From the NCBI GenBank assembly GCA_903927605.1, contig CAIYNT010000229.1, positions 1-33,999 on the forward strand: a stretch of DNA of 33,999 nucleotides, given 5' to 3'. This DNA is from an uncultured Holophagaceae bacterium (GTDB lineage Bacteria; Acidobacteriota; Holophagae; Holophagales; Holophagaceae). Positions within the stretch are counted from its first letter, which is position 1. Each line of letters begins with the position of its first letter. The notes beneath the pieces were generated by a model. That model did not search any database and had not been told where the DNA came from. It saw only the letters and a program-made list of their open reading frames with translations. Position numbers and translations under genes: made by a program. Positions 1 through 8,457 of this stretch are shown in pieces.

Positions 1-1085
<1,085 letters not shown>

Positions 1086-1142
1086 GGATACCTCCTGAAG
1101 GGTGGGAGAGAAGATGAAGGGGAACTGTTTGAAACGAAAGGG

Positions 1143-1217
<75 letters not shown>

Positions 1218-1228
1218 TTATAAACCTT

Positions 1229-1244
1229 CCCGCCGCGAGGCGGG
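1229..1244 (-). other. Hairpin in the tRNA-Gly/tRNA-Thr spacer
   Basis: A perfect 6-bp stem, CCCGCC/GGCGGG, closes a GCGA tetraloop in the spacer between the Gly and Thr tRNA genes. No U-run follows it on the minus strand, so it is unlikely to be a terminator. It may separate tRNA precursors or guide processing. That role is inferred; only the base pairing is seen. Confidence 0.45.
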
Positions 1245-1287
1245 GGGGCCTTGCCGCCAACCGGGCGGGCCCGGCGGACGGGGAGGG

Positions 1288-1364
<77 letters not shown>

Positions 1365-1429
1365 GTGGAAACCTGGGGACGGGATCCAGTGCTCCCGAAT
1401 CCCGAAAAAACACGGGGTATCTGGAGGAC

Positions 1430-1516
1430 TGGTGCCGAGAGAAGGATTCGAACCTCCGTAACGCGTTGCGTGGCAGATTTACAGTCTGCTGCCATTAACC
1501 ACTCGGCCATCTCGGC
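1430..1516 (-). tRNA. tRNA-Tyr (anticodon GTA), long variable arm
   Basis: This 87-base class II tRNA reads on the minus strand. The acceptor GCCGAGA pairs with TCTCGGC, with discriminator A and an encoded CCA. The anticodon stem GCAGA/TCTGC has loop CTGTAAA, giving anticodon GTA at 1480-1482. An extended variable arm lies between the anticodon stem and the T arm (GGAGG-TTCGAAT-CCTTC), as bacterial tRNA-Tyr requires. It is the first of the three tRNAs leading into tuf. Confidence 0.97.
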
Positions 1517-1530
1517 ATGCTTGTCCGGCG

Positions 1531-1589
1531 CCCCTCCCGGGGCTTGTCAATGCTTCCCAACGAAACTCCTGCCGGGGCTTCGTGTCAGG
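1531..1589 (-). repeat. Imperfect direct repeat upstream of the tRNA-tuf cluster
   Basis: Two related blocks lie in the rlmB/tRNA-Tyr spacer, at 1531-1550 and 1566-1589. Read on the minus strand they share the pattern TGACA(CG)AAGCCCCGG-N-AGG-N-G. The copy nearer the tRNA contains a perfect TTGACA (1545-1550), but no convincing -10 element lies 16-18 bases downstream, so a promoter here is only a possibility. The rest of the 1517-1652 spacer holds a loose inverted repeat, TGTCAGG/CCTGACA (1583-1589 and 1611-1617). Confidence 0.35.
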
Positions 1590-1652
1590 GTCACTGCGAG
1601 GCAGGGCTTTCCTGACAGGGAACTCGAAAGGTATCACGGCAACGGAACACCC

Positions 1653-2399
1653 TCAAGGGGAATCTTTGGATGTGGCGTTGCTCCGCCGCGCCAACACGCG
1701 GAATAAGGTCACTGCCGCCGCAGCGGACACGTTCAGGCTTTCAATGCCCCCGGGCATGGGAATGTGCAGCAGGCCATCGCAACGTTCGCGGATCTTGAGG
1801 TGCAACCCCTCTCCTTCAGCGCCCAGGACCAGCACTGTGGCGCGATCAAACGGTTCCTTCAGATAGTCGCGGCTGCCCTCCCCGGCTGCCAATCCATAGA
1901 TCCAGGCGCCCGTTTCCTTCAGATCGTCGAGGGCCCGGCCGAGGTTCACCACCCGACACACGGGCACCCGACCCGCCGTGCCCGCGCTGGCGCGGACCAC
2001 GGTCTCATTCACGGCCGCGGAGCGGCGTTCCGGAAGCAGCACCCCATCCACGGCCGCAGCCGCAGCGGAACGCAGGATGGCGCCCAGATTGTGGGGATCG
2101 GTGACACCATCCAGGGCCAACACTAACGCGGCGTCTCCCTGAGCCTGCACCTTAACCGCCACCTCCTCAAATGAGGTGTAGGCGAAGGGACCGCCCTCGC
2201 CCAACACGCCTTGGTGCCGCTGGCCCTGGCTGCGGCGATCCAGGCTTTCCATAGGATCGCGATGGACCACCACGCCCGCGGCGCGGGCTTCGGAAACCAG
2301 TTTCGCAACGCGGCCAAAGGCTGCAGGGGCGACCCAGAGGGAGTGCAGTTCCCCTCGGGCAAGGGCCTCCTCGCAGGCGTGGGGGCCGAGAAACTTCAT
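1653..2399 (-). CDS. rlmB: 23S rRNA (guanosine-2'-O)-methyltransferase RlmB-like (SpoU/TrmH family)
   Basis: The 248-residue protein belongs to the SpoU/TrmH (SPOUT) family and most resembles RlmB, which methylates the ribose of G2251 in 23S rRNA using SAM. The three family motifs are visible: motif 1 LDGVTDPHNLGAILRSA (about 96-112, with the conserved N and R), motif 2 VLGAEGEGL (about 201-209) and motif 3 IPMPGGIESLNVSAA (about 223-237). An N-terminal substrate-binding region of about 80 residues precedes them, as in RlmB. The ATG at 2399 is two bases past the stop of the upstream barrel gene, so translation is probably coupled. The open frame extends much further 5', but that extension lies inside the barrel gene and is not coding. 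A TrmH/YacO paralogue cannot be excluded. Confidence 0.93.
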   Translation of the reverse strand: MKFLGPHACEEALARGELHSLWVAPAAFGRVAKLVSEARAAGVVVHRDPMESLDRRSQGQRHQGVLGEGGPFAYTSFEEVAVKVQAQGDAALVLALDGVTDPHNLGAILRSAAAAAVDGVLLPERRSAAVNETVVRASAGTAGRVPVCRVVNLGRALDDLKETGAWIYGLAAGEGSRDYLKEPFDRATVLVLGAEGEGLHLKIRERCDGLLHIPMPGGIESLNVSAAAAVTLFRVLARRSNATSKDSP

Positions 2400-2401
2400 G
2401 G

Positions 2402-3772
2402 TTAGAAGCTCATCTTGTAACCGAGAGCGATCAGATGGCCCATGCCCTCCATCCGGGCACGGGTGCCGATCGAGCGATAGCCCGTCGAGCTCCAGACGCC
2501 GTTCAAACGAGTGGTGTCCTGGTCTTGGCTCTGCCGGTACTGGTAGCCGAAATTGAGTTCCCCGCCCCAGAGCTTGTAGCCCGCACCGATGGAGAAGGCC
2601 GCGGTAGGCGCTCCTCCAAGCAGGGGCTCTGCGTAGGAAGCATCGACGCTGCGTTGGTCGAGGGACAGGCCTGCTCGCACAGTCCAGAATTTCCCGAGTT
2701 CTAACTCGGTGGAGGCGTTCAGTCCCAGGTGACTCTTGCCATGTGGAAGTTCGGAGGGGGCTGAAACCAGGCCAGAGGGGGTCTGCACGCTCGCGAAGGA
2801 GGGCACCCTCAGGCTGGCCGAAGTCCAGCGGAGGTCGGCTTCCCAAGTCATAAATGGCATATTGCGGTGCCGCACGCCGATGGTGGTCTGGGAGGGTAGT
2901 TCCAAGGTTGAGGCCCCCGCCGCCAGCGGCTGGGACAAGGCTAAGAGGGTGGTGGCCCGAGTATCGGCACCGATGGGAGCCGTACTCAGCCCGTCGTTGG
3001 CAAAGAGGCCCAGGTTTGCATCCCTGAACCCCGCCTTCATATCGAGGTCCGCCTTCAAGCCCGACTGGTGCGCGAACCCCAGCGTCCAGCGTGGGTTGAA
3101 GGCCCAGCGAAAGCCCAGTGAGTAGCTTGGCACCACCTTGTTTGCACTCTGACCGACTCGCTGCTCCACCAATCCGTTCACTGGATTCGCTGCTGAGACA
3201 GGAAGAGATGGATCGTTGGGGACGTCGAACCGCATCACACTTGTGGATGCATAGGAAAGCCTCGCCACCCCGATTCCGAGGCCGATGGACATGTTTGGGT
3301 TCAAAGCCCAGCCAGCCTGGGCTTCCATCCGCCGGGCCGACAGATCGATGCCGTCGCCCAGGAAGCGGTTCGGGGCACCATCGAGAAGGCTCCCATGACG
3401 CAGGTAGGGCTCGTCCAGCTTCAGGCCCAGGATCAGGGTTGAAGTAAGGCGTGTGGCCAACCCGAAGGCGCCGATGGTGCGATTGCGATCGAAGCTGTAC
3501 AGAGTTTGCTGAGTGGACTCAAGGGTCTGCTGGGTGGACGACACCTCCACTCCAGCAGACAGGTAGACCCCCCCTTTCTCCTTCAGGGAGGCCAGCAGCG
3601 CGGGATTGGTGGCCGCTGCCTCCAGGCTGTAGCCATAGGCCACCTGGGCACCGCTGCGTGCAATGCCCACGGGATCTGCAGCCGGCAGGGCCATGCTCTG
3701 AGCGGCGACCGGAAGGGCGCCCACGCCCAGCAGCAGTCCCATCCCGATGACTTCACGAACCACTTGGGCCAT
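2402..3772 (-). CDS. FadL/OmpP1/TodX-type outer-membrane channel
   Basis: This 456-residue protein looks like a hydrophobic-compound channel of the OmpP1/FadL/TodX family, which moves fatty acids or aromatics across the outer membrane. It has an N-terminal signal peptide (hydrophobic core about 11-25, likely cleavage near AAQS). A plug-like segment rich in small residues follows (GIARSGAQVAYGYSLEAAATNPALLASL, given here only to about residue 60), and the AxNPA-like signature is typical. The rest alternates as beta strands and ends in GYKMSF with the C-terminal Phe that BAM recognises. I chose the ATG at 3772 because GGGAGG lies 8 bases upstream; a GTG 21 bases earlier overlaps that site. The actual substrate is unknown. 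Confidence 0.85.
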   Translation of the reverse strand: MAQVVREVIGMGLLLGVGALPVAAQSMALPAADPVGIARSGAQVAYGYSLEAAATNPALLASLKEKGGVYLSAGVEVSSTQQTLESTQQTLYSFDRNRTIGAFGLATRLTSTLILGLKLDEPYLRHGSLLDGAPNRFLGDGIDLSARRMEAQAGWALNPNMSIGLGIGVARLSYASTSVMRFDVPNDPSLPVSAANPVNGLVEQRVGQSANKVVPSYSLGFRWAFNPRWTLGFAHQSGLKADLDMKAGFRDANLGLFANDGLSTAPIGADTRATTLLALSQPLAAGASTLELPSQTTIGVRHRNMPFMTWEADLRWTSASLRVPSFASVQTPSGLVSAPSELPHGKSHLGLNASTELELGKFWTVRAGLSLDQRSVDASYAEPLLGGAPTAAFSIGAGYKLWGGELNFGYQYRQSQDQDTTRLNGVWSSTGYRSIGTRARMEGMGHLIALGYKMSF

Positions 3773-3809
3773 ACCCCACGCCTCCCGAGACACGCTTCTT
3801 GAATGGCCC

Positions 3810-3826
3810 GAACCCGGGAAGGGTTC
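3810..3826. other. Inverted repeat upstream of the FadL-like gene
   Basis: GAACCC-GGGAA-GGGTTC is a perfect 6-bp inverted repeat with a 5-base spacer, 38 bases upstream of the barrel start codon and inside the 113-base gap to the next gene. It could be an operator or a hairpin in the leader. The sequence does not decide between them. Confidence 0.35.
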
Positions 3827-3885
3827 AAACCCAAGGTTCCAGGATCGCCAAAAGAGGCCGAATCACCAAGCGCAATCCGTAGACC

Positions 3886-4176
3886 TCAGTGTTCAGACTC
3901 GCTCATGAAGCGCACCAACAAGCGATCCACCAGCTCCCACACCTCAAACAGAGCTGCCAAGCCCATCACGAAGCCGAACCCCAAAGCCAGGGCCCGGCCC
4001 CATGGTCCCATGAGAGCCCGGCAAAGACCCGGCCAGTGCCAGAAGAGGACCGGCAACCTCAGCCGCCCATAAAAGGCAAGCGTAGACAGAAGCATCCCGC
4101 CCCATAGCAGGTAGAAGAACCGCAGCGCTCGGAAGAGGACGTCCCAGATGAAGGGACGAGGACGGAAGACAGGCAT
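3886..4176 (-). CDS. Small hypothetical membrane protein
   Basis: A 96-residue protein with no family I recognise. Two hydrophobic helices are clear, about 19-38 (FFYLLWGGMLLSTLAFYG) and about 62-82 (LALGFGFVMGLAALFEVWEL), separated by a Trp/Pro-rich turn. The N-terminus is basic and the C-terminus acidic (ESEH). It lies co-directionally between the TSUP permease and the FadL-like gene, in a gap otherwise too large for this dense region. No clear Shine-Dalgarno precedes the ATG at 4176, so the start is uncertain. Position and hydrophobic pattern favour a real gene; function cannot be assigned. Confidence 0.6.
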   Translation of the reverse strand: MPVFRPRPFIWDVLFRALRFFYLLWGGMLLSTLAFYGRLRLPVLFWHWPGLCRALMGPWGRALALGFGFVMGLAALFEVWELVDRLLVRFMSESEH

Positions 4177-4240
4177 GGAGGGACCAGCATACCGTGAGCG
4201 GTCGGTCGAAGAGGTGCCGGAAGCTTGCTGGCGTTAAAGG

Positions 4241-5014
4241 TCAGCCGTGCAGGATCTGCCATCCCAATCGGAGGATCAGGGCCCCCACCACCCCGATGAA
4301 TACGCCACGAACCCAGTGGCTGCCCTTGCTCAGGGCCACATGGGCACCCAGGTAGCCCCCCGCTCCGTTGGCCGCCGCCATGCTGAGGGCGACGGAGGGA
4401 ATCCAGCTTCCCTGCCAAAGGAAGAGCATCATCGCCGTGAGGTTCGAGGCCCAGTTCACGCTCTTGGCCAGGGCCGAAGCCCGCAGAAAATCAAAGCCCA
4501 GCACCGCCACGAAGAGGAAGATCAGCAGCGAACCCGTACCGGGTCCGAAGAACCCGTCGTAGAAGCCCAGGATCAGGGCGATGAAGGCAGCCAACCCGCG
4601 CTGGTGGCCATGGCCGAACCGGGGTGCATGTAGGCGCCCCAGGTCTGGCTTGAGCAAGGTGAAAGCCAACATGGCTATCAGTAGGCCCAGCATGACGGGC
4701 CGTAGGAAGTCACCATGGACCCGGTAGGTGAGCCAGACTCCGCCAGATGCCCCAAGGGCGGAAGCCGCCACGGGCCCCACCATTTCCCGCCAGGCCAGGG
4801 TCCCCGACCGCAGGAATTTCCCCGCCGCCATGGTGGTGCCCGTGCAGGCGACCACCTTATTCGTACCAAGCAGGGTCGGCAGGGGCGTCCCCGCGGGCAG
4901 CGCGATCATCAGCGCTGGCACCGTGATCAGCCCACCCCCACCGACAACAGCGTCGATGAAGCCCGCCAGCAGGGCGGCGAGCATGAGTAGAAGGAGTTCC
5001 GGAAGGCCGGGCAC
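4241..5014 (-). CDS. TSUP (TauE/SafE) family membrane permease
   Basis: A 257-residue polytopic protein of the TauE/SafE/TSUP family, whose members export or import sulfite, sulfoacetate or other small organic anions. The two internally related halves typical of the family are visible: GFIDAVVGGGGLITVPALM with GTNKVVACTG near the N-terminus, and GFYDGFFGPGTGSLLIF in the second half. About eight hydrophobic segments can be drawn. The start is taken as GTG at 5014, four bases after the frr stop; GAGG overlaps that stop, which suggests coupling. An internal ATG about 10 codons later is the alternative. The substrate is not evident. Confidence 0.88.
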   Translation of the reverse strand: MPGLPELLLLMLAALLAGFIDAVVGGGGLITVPALMIALPAGTPLPTLLGTNKVVACTGTTMAAGKFLRSGTLAWREMVGPVAASALGASGGVWLTYRVHGDFLRPVMLGLLIAMLAFTLLKPDLGRLHAPRFGHGHQRGLAAFIALILGFYDGFFGPGTGSLLIFLFVAVLGFDFLRASALAKSVNWASNLTAMMLFLWQGSWIPSVALSMAAANGAGGYLGAHVALSKGSHWVRGVFIGVVGALILRLGWQILHG

Positions 5015-5018
5015 AGCC

Positions 5019-5594
5019 TCAAACTTTCAAGATCTCCGCTTCCTTGTGCTTCATGGCTTCGTCGATCTCCTTGATATGGGCATCCGTCAGCTTCTGGATG
5101 TCCTCCAGGATCTTCTTGGCCACGTCTTCGGAGATGTGGGCTTCTTTGGATTTCTCGAGCTTCTTCACATCCTCATTCGCATCGCGGCGGATGTTGCGCA
5201 CGCCGGTCTTGATCTCCTCGCCCAAGCGGTGGAGCACTTTCACCAGTTCCTTGCGGCGCTCCTCGGTGAGCATGGGGATGGGCAGGCGGATCACGTTGCC
5301 ATCGTTCCCGGGATTGATACCCAGATCCGACTTGAGAATGGCGGTCTCCACAGCCTTGATGGCGCTCTTGTCGAAGGGCGTCACCACCAGCATGCCGGCC
5401 TCTGGAACGGATACCGTGCCCATCTGGTTCAGGGGTACGACAGATCCGTAGTAGTCCACATGCACGTTGTCCAGGAGGCTGGCATTGGCCCGACCGGTTC
5501 GGATGGTGGCCATTTCCTTCTTCAAGGCTTCCACGGACGCATGCATGCGGCGCTTCGTCTCCTGCAGGATGGCATCGGGGGTCTGGGTGGACAT
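5019..5594 (-). CDS. frr: Ribosome recycling factor
   Basis: The 191-residue product is RRF, which with EF-G splits the post-termination ribosome. Recognisable family blocks are VEALKKEMATIRTGRANASLLD near the N-terminus (shortened here to KKEMATIRTGRANASLLD), VDYYGSVVPLNQM, and the helical C-terminal part with KVLHRLGEEIKTGVRNIRRDAN, of which GVRNIRRDAN is the most diagnostic. The length matches the usual 185 residues. I place the start at ATG 5594 with GAGGTG five bases upstream; a GTG two codons earlier lies inside that ribosome-binding site. Upstream is a 150-base divergent spacer shared with the hydrolase gene, so frr is probably first in the transcript that continues into the TSUP permease. 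The usual neighbour pyrH is absent. Confidence 0.97.
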   Translation of the reverse strand: MSTQTPDAILQETKRRMHASVEALKKEMATIRTGRANASLLDNVHVDYYGSVVPLNQMGTVSVPEAGMLVVTPFDKSAIKAVETAILKSDLGINPGNDGNVIRLPIPMLTEERRKELVKVLHRLGEEIKTGVRNIRRDANEDVKKLEKSKEAHISEDVAKKILEDIQKLTDAHIKEIDEAMKHKEAEILKV

Positions 5595-5746
5595 GGGCAC
5601 CTCATGTTGAACGGCTTTCCTTTATACAACAGGGGGGAGCCCCCTGCAGGTTCTCCCCTGAGCTGGGGCCTGATCCAAGTATTCGAGCCCCGGGCCTTTC
5701 AATTCCTCAGACAGGCTCCTAGAGTGGGGCATTCCCCGAGGTCCCC

Positions 5747-6610
5747 ATGCGCATGCTGCACTTGCTGGCCCCCTTGGCATCCCTGGCTCTGATGGCCGCC
5801 CCCGCCACCACCCCCACCTCCACAGAGATGGCTCTCACCAGTGCGGATGGGTTCGCACTCAAGGGCACGCTCTCTCTTCCCGCGGCGAAGGGCAAGGTCC
5901 CTGTGGTGATCCTGGCCCATCAGTTCCGTTCGGACCGCTCGGGCTGGGCACCCTTGGCCGAGCGCCTCGCCGCACGGGGGATCGGCACCCTGGCCCTGGA
6001 CCTCCGCGGTCACGGTGCCAGCACCCAAAAGGGTGGCGTCGAGGTGACGGTCTCGGGCGATTTCGTGGCCTCCGCCAAGGCCATGGGCTTCGACCAGATC
6101 CCCGCCGACCTGGTCCAGGCTGCCGCGTGGCTCCGCAGGCAGCCGGGCGTGGATGGGCGTCGCATCGGCCTCGCGGGCTCCAGCGTAGGCGCCTTCTCGG
6201 TGATTCTGGCCGCCCCCACGGTGAAGCCCGTGGCCATCCTCAGCCTCAGCCCCGCAGGTACCGGCGCTTTCGGTGAGGGGGCGCTCGAAAAGCTGAAGGG
6301 TGCCGTGTTGCAGGGAAGGGCTTCGACCTTGGTTCTGGCCTCCAGCGGCGACAAGGACGCCTTTGAAAATGCCCTCTCCCTGAAGGGCCTGCCGGGGGTG
6401 GATGTGGCCGTCAAGGACGGCGAGGAACATGGCTTCGCCTACTTCAAGGACCGAGCCGACCTCATGGCCGTCTTCTTCGGCGAGTACCTGACCTATCACC
6501 ACACCGGCAAGACCTATGCGGCAGCGGGCGTCAAGAAGCCTGAGGACGCAAAGAACGTGATCAACGACAAGACCCTTGCGGAGCGCAAGGCCGCAGAAGC
6601 ACCGAAGTAG
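5747..6610 (+). CDS. Secreted alpha/beta hydrolase (dienelactone hydrolase-like)
   Basis: A 287-residue protein with an N-terminal signal peptide (hydrophobic 4-18, cleavage near AAPA). The alpha/beta-hydrolase core shows an oxyanion-loop segment VILAHQF (about 54-60), LDLRGHG (about 84-90), the nucleophile elbow GSSVG with Ser146, an acid candidate in SGDKD (Asp202 or 204) and the catalytic His in EEHGF (His228). The small size and order resemble dienelactone hydrolases and related carboxyl-esterases. The substrate is unknown. A Lys/Ala-rich C-terminal tail of about 40 residues follows the fold. It is divergent from frr and 16 bases ahead of a secreted hypothetical on the same strand. Confidence 0.85.
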   Translation: MRMLHLLAPLASLALMAAPATTPTSTEMALTSADGFALKGTLSLPAAKGKVPVVILAHQFRSDRSGWAPLAERLAARGIGTLALDLRGHGASTQKGGVEVTVSGDFVASAKAMGFDQIPADLVQAAAWLRRQPGVDGRRIGLAGSSVGAFSVILAAPTVKPVAILSLSPAGTGAFGEGALEKLKGAVLQGRASTLVLASSGDKDAFENALSLKGLPGVDVAVKDGEEHGFAYFKDRADLMAVFFGEYLTYHHTGKTYAAAGVKKPEDAKNVINDKTLAERKAAEAPK

Positions 6611-6625
6611 TCCCCGGTCTTTGCC

Positions 6626-7033
6626 GTGCCACCGCGGAACCTGGCCCTGGCCCTTCTGCTCCTGGCGGGAGTGGTCTGCTGTTCTGAGTCGAGGCAGCTG
6701 GACACGAGCATGGGCGGACGGCAGATGGAGGAGTTGCACGCCGAGGCCCGCAAAATCGAGGGCCAGTGGTGTTGCCAGCTGAAGCTCCCGCTGGGGTCCT
6801 GGCGCGCCGAGACCGCCGAAGGACAGGATCTGGAGGTCCTTCCCGGCGAACCGAGGGCGACCCTCCGGTGGAAGGTCGCCCCCGATCGCTGGTCCCAGCA
6901 GGACCGGCCCTTTCTGTTTGACCTGGTGGGGAAGGACGGGATGCGCCTCTCCCTGTCAGTGCGCTACCCGAGCTCGCTGCCCGGCGGGGAATTCACGGTG
7001 AACGTCTTTCGGATCCTCTCCGGAAAACCCTAG
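6626..7033 (+). CDS. Hypothetical secreted protein
   Basis: A 135-residue protein of no recognised family. It starts at GTG 6626 with a strong hydrophobic leader ([12 protein letters not shown]) ending in two cysteines (18 and 19). The region does not fit the lipobox well because Val precedes the first Cys, so lipoprotein status is doubtful. The mature part is beta-rich with many Trp and Arg and another CC pair at 49-50. It lies 16 bases behind the hydrolase and probably shares its transcript. Its stop codon overlaps the aceA stop on the other strand by four bases (CTAG). No clear ribosome-binding site is seen. Confidence 0.6.
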   Translation: MPPRNLALALLLLAGVVCCSESRQLDTSMGGRQMEELHAEARKIEGQWCCQLKLPLGSWRAETAEGQDLEVLPGEPRATLRWKVAPDRWSQQDRPFLFDLVGKDGMRLSLSVRYPSSLPGGEFTVNVFRILSGKP

Positions 7034-8304
7034 TGGAACTGCTGGGCCTCGGTGGAACCCACCAGCGCCAGGGTGGAAGCCAGACCGCCGCTGATGGCCT
7101 GGGCGACCTCGTCGAAGTAGCCGGTGCCAACTTCGCGTTGATGCTTGGTGGCGGTGTAGCCGCGTTCCTCGGAAGCGAACTCGGCCTCCTGGAGGCGGGA
7201 ATAGGCGGTCATGTGCTCGGTGCGGTAGGCACTGGCCAGCTCGAACATCCCGTGGTTCAGGCTGTGGAAGCCGGCCAACGTGATGAACTGGAACTTGTAG
7301 CCCATGGCCCCCAGCTCGCGCTGGAAGGTGGCGATCTCCTCGTCGCTGAGCTTCTTCTTCCAGTTGAAGGAGGGTGAGCAGTTGTAGGCCAGCAGCTTGC
7401 CGGGGAATTCCGCATGGACGCCCTCAGCAAACTCCCTGGCCTCCTGCAGGTCCGGCGTGGAGGTTTCACACCAGATGAGGTCGGCGTAAGGGGCGTAGGC
7501 CTTGGCCCGGGCGATGGCCATCTCGACACCGCCGGTGATGCGGTGGAAGCCCTCGGGCGTGCGCTCGCCCGTGAGGAAGGGCTTGTCGCGCTCGTCGATA
7601 TCCGAGGTGATGAGGCGGGCCGAATCGGCGTCTGTGCGGGCGATGATGAGGCTGGGCACGTCCAAGACGTCCGCCGCCAGGCGGGCCGCCACCAAGGTAC
7701 GGATGAAGTGGCCAGTGGGGAGGAGCACCTTGCCGCCAAGATGGCCGCACTTCTTCTCGCTGGAGAGCTGGTCCTCAAAGTGGACGCCCGCGGCGCCAGC
7801 CTCGATCATGCCCTTCATCAGCTCATAGGCATTCAGCGGTCCGCCGAAGCCAGCCTCGGCATCGGCCACGATGGGCAGGAACCAGTCACGACTGACGCCG
7901 CCTTCGCCATGCTCGATTTGGTCGGCCCGCTGAAGGGCGCCATTCAGGCGCTTCACCAGGGCGGGAACGGAATTGGCCGGGTAGAGGCTCTGGTCCGGGT
8001 AGGTCTGCCCCGACAGGTTGGCATCCGCTGCCACCTGCCAGCCGGAGCAGTAGATGGCCTTCAAGCCTGCCTTGGCCATCTGGACCGCCTGGCCACCGCT
8101 GAGGGCACCGAGGGCCCGGGTCGGTTCCTCGTTCTGGAGCAGTTTCCATAGCTTACGGGCGCCCATCTGGGCGAGGGTGTGCTCGATGCGGATGCTGCCG
8201 CGAAGCTTCTTCACCACCTCGGGGCTGTAGGGGCGGCTGATGCCCTCCCAGCGATGGGCGGAGAAGTCGTCTTCAATGGGGGGAACGGGAAACCTTGGGG
8301 TCAT
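7030..8304 (-). CDS. aceA: Isocitrate lyase
   Basis: The 424-residue enzyme cleaves isocitrate to succinate and glyoxylate, the first glyoxylate-shunt step needed for growth on acetate or fatty acids. The catalytic loop KKCGH is present with Cys186, and the active-site segments [30 protein letters not shown] and TDADSARL match the family. Length is close to the 434 residues of E. coli AceA. The start is ATG 8304, with GAGGTG five bases upstream; a more 5' codon in frame has no such site. Malate synthase is not in the window. The gene is divergent from a RamB/ScfR-like regulator across a 153-base AT-rich spacer, which points to local control of the shunt. Confidence 0.97.
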   Translation of the reverse strand: MTPRFPVPPIEDDFSAHRWEGISRPYSPEVVKKLRGSIRIEHTLAQMGARKLWKLLQNEEPTRALGALSGGQAVQMAKAGLKAIYCSGWQVAADANLSGQTYPDQSLYPANSVPALVKRLNGALQRADQIEHGEGGVSRDWFLPIVADAEAGFGGPLNAYELMKGMIEAGAAGVHFEDQLSSEKKCGHLGGKVLLPTGHFIRTLVAARLAADVLDVPSLIIARTDADSARLITSDIDERDKPFLTGERTPEGFHRITGGVEMAIARAKAYAPYADLIWCETSTPDLQEAREFAEGVHAEFPGKLLAYNCSPSFNWKKKLSDEEIATFQRELGAMGYKFQFITLAGFHSLNHGMFELASAYRTEHMTAYSRLQEAEFASEERGYTATKHQREVGTGYFDEVAQAISGGLASTLALVGSTEAQQFH

Positions 8305-8347
8305 GGGACACCTCATGTAGGGGTTTGGGGGTGGCGCTATGTCAAAG

Positions 8348-8417
8348 ATTGACTTAATCTGTTCTGAGTCAATGAACGGTTGATTTGATAGGGGTTGAAT
8401 TGAAAAATTTAGTCAAT
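8348..8417. promoter_or_regulatory. Candidate operator: three AGTCAAT half-sites between aceA and its regulator
   Basis: The AT-rich spacer contains ATTGACT (8348-8354), AGTCAAT (8367-8373) and a third AGTCAAT (8411-8417). The first two form a 7-bp inverted repeat across a 12-base spacer. The second and third are direct copies 44 bases apart, about four helical turns. Such spacing suits a DNA-bound dimer or a looped arrangement. The sites lie where promoters for both divergent genes must be, but I could not fix a clean -35/-10 pair for either. The binding protein is presumed to be the adjacent regulator. Confidence 0.5.
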
Positions 8418-8457
8418 TAGCTCCATTGATTTTGTAAAATGATGTAAACGAGGTCCT

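Noticed and set aside
1545..1550. Perfect TTGACA on the minus strand as the tRNA operon promoter
   Set aside because: No acceptable -10 lies 16-18 bases downstream, where the DNA is GC-rich, so I keep it only as part of the repeat.
4728..5792. 354-codon plus-strand frame opposite the TSUP gene and frr
   Set aside because: Both minus-strand genes are certain by family motifs; this frame has none.
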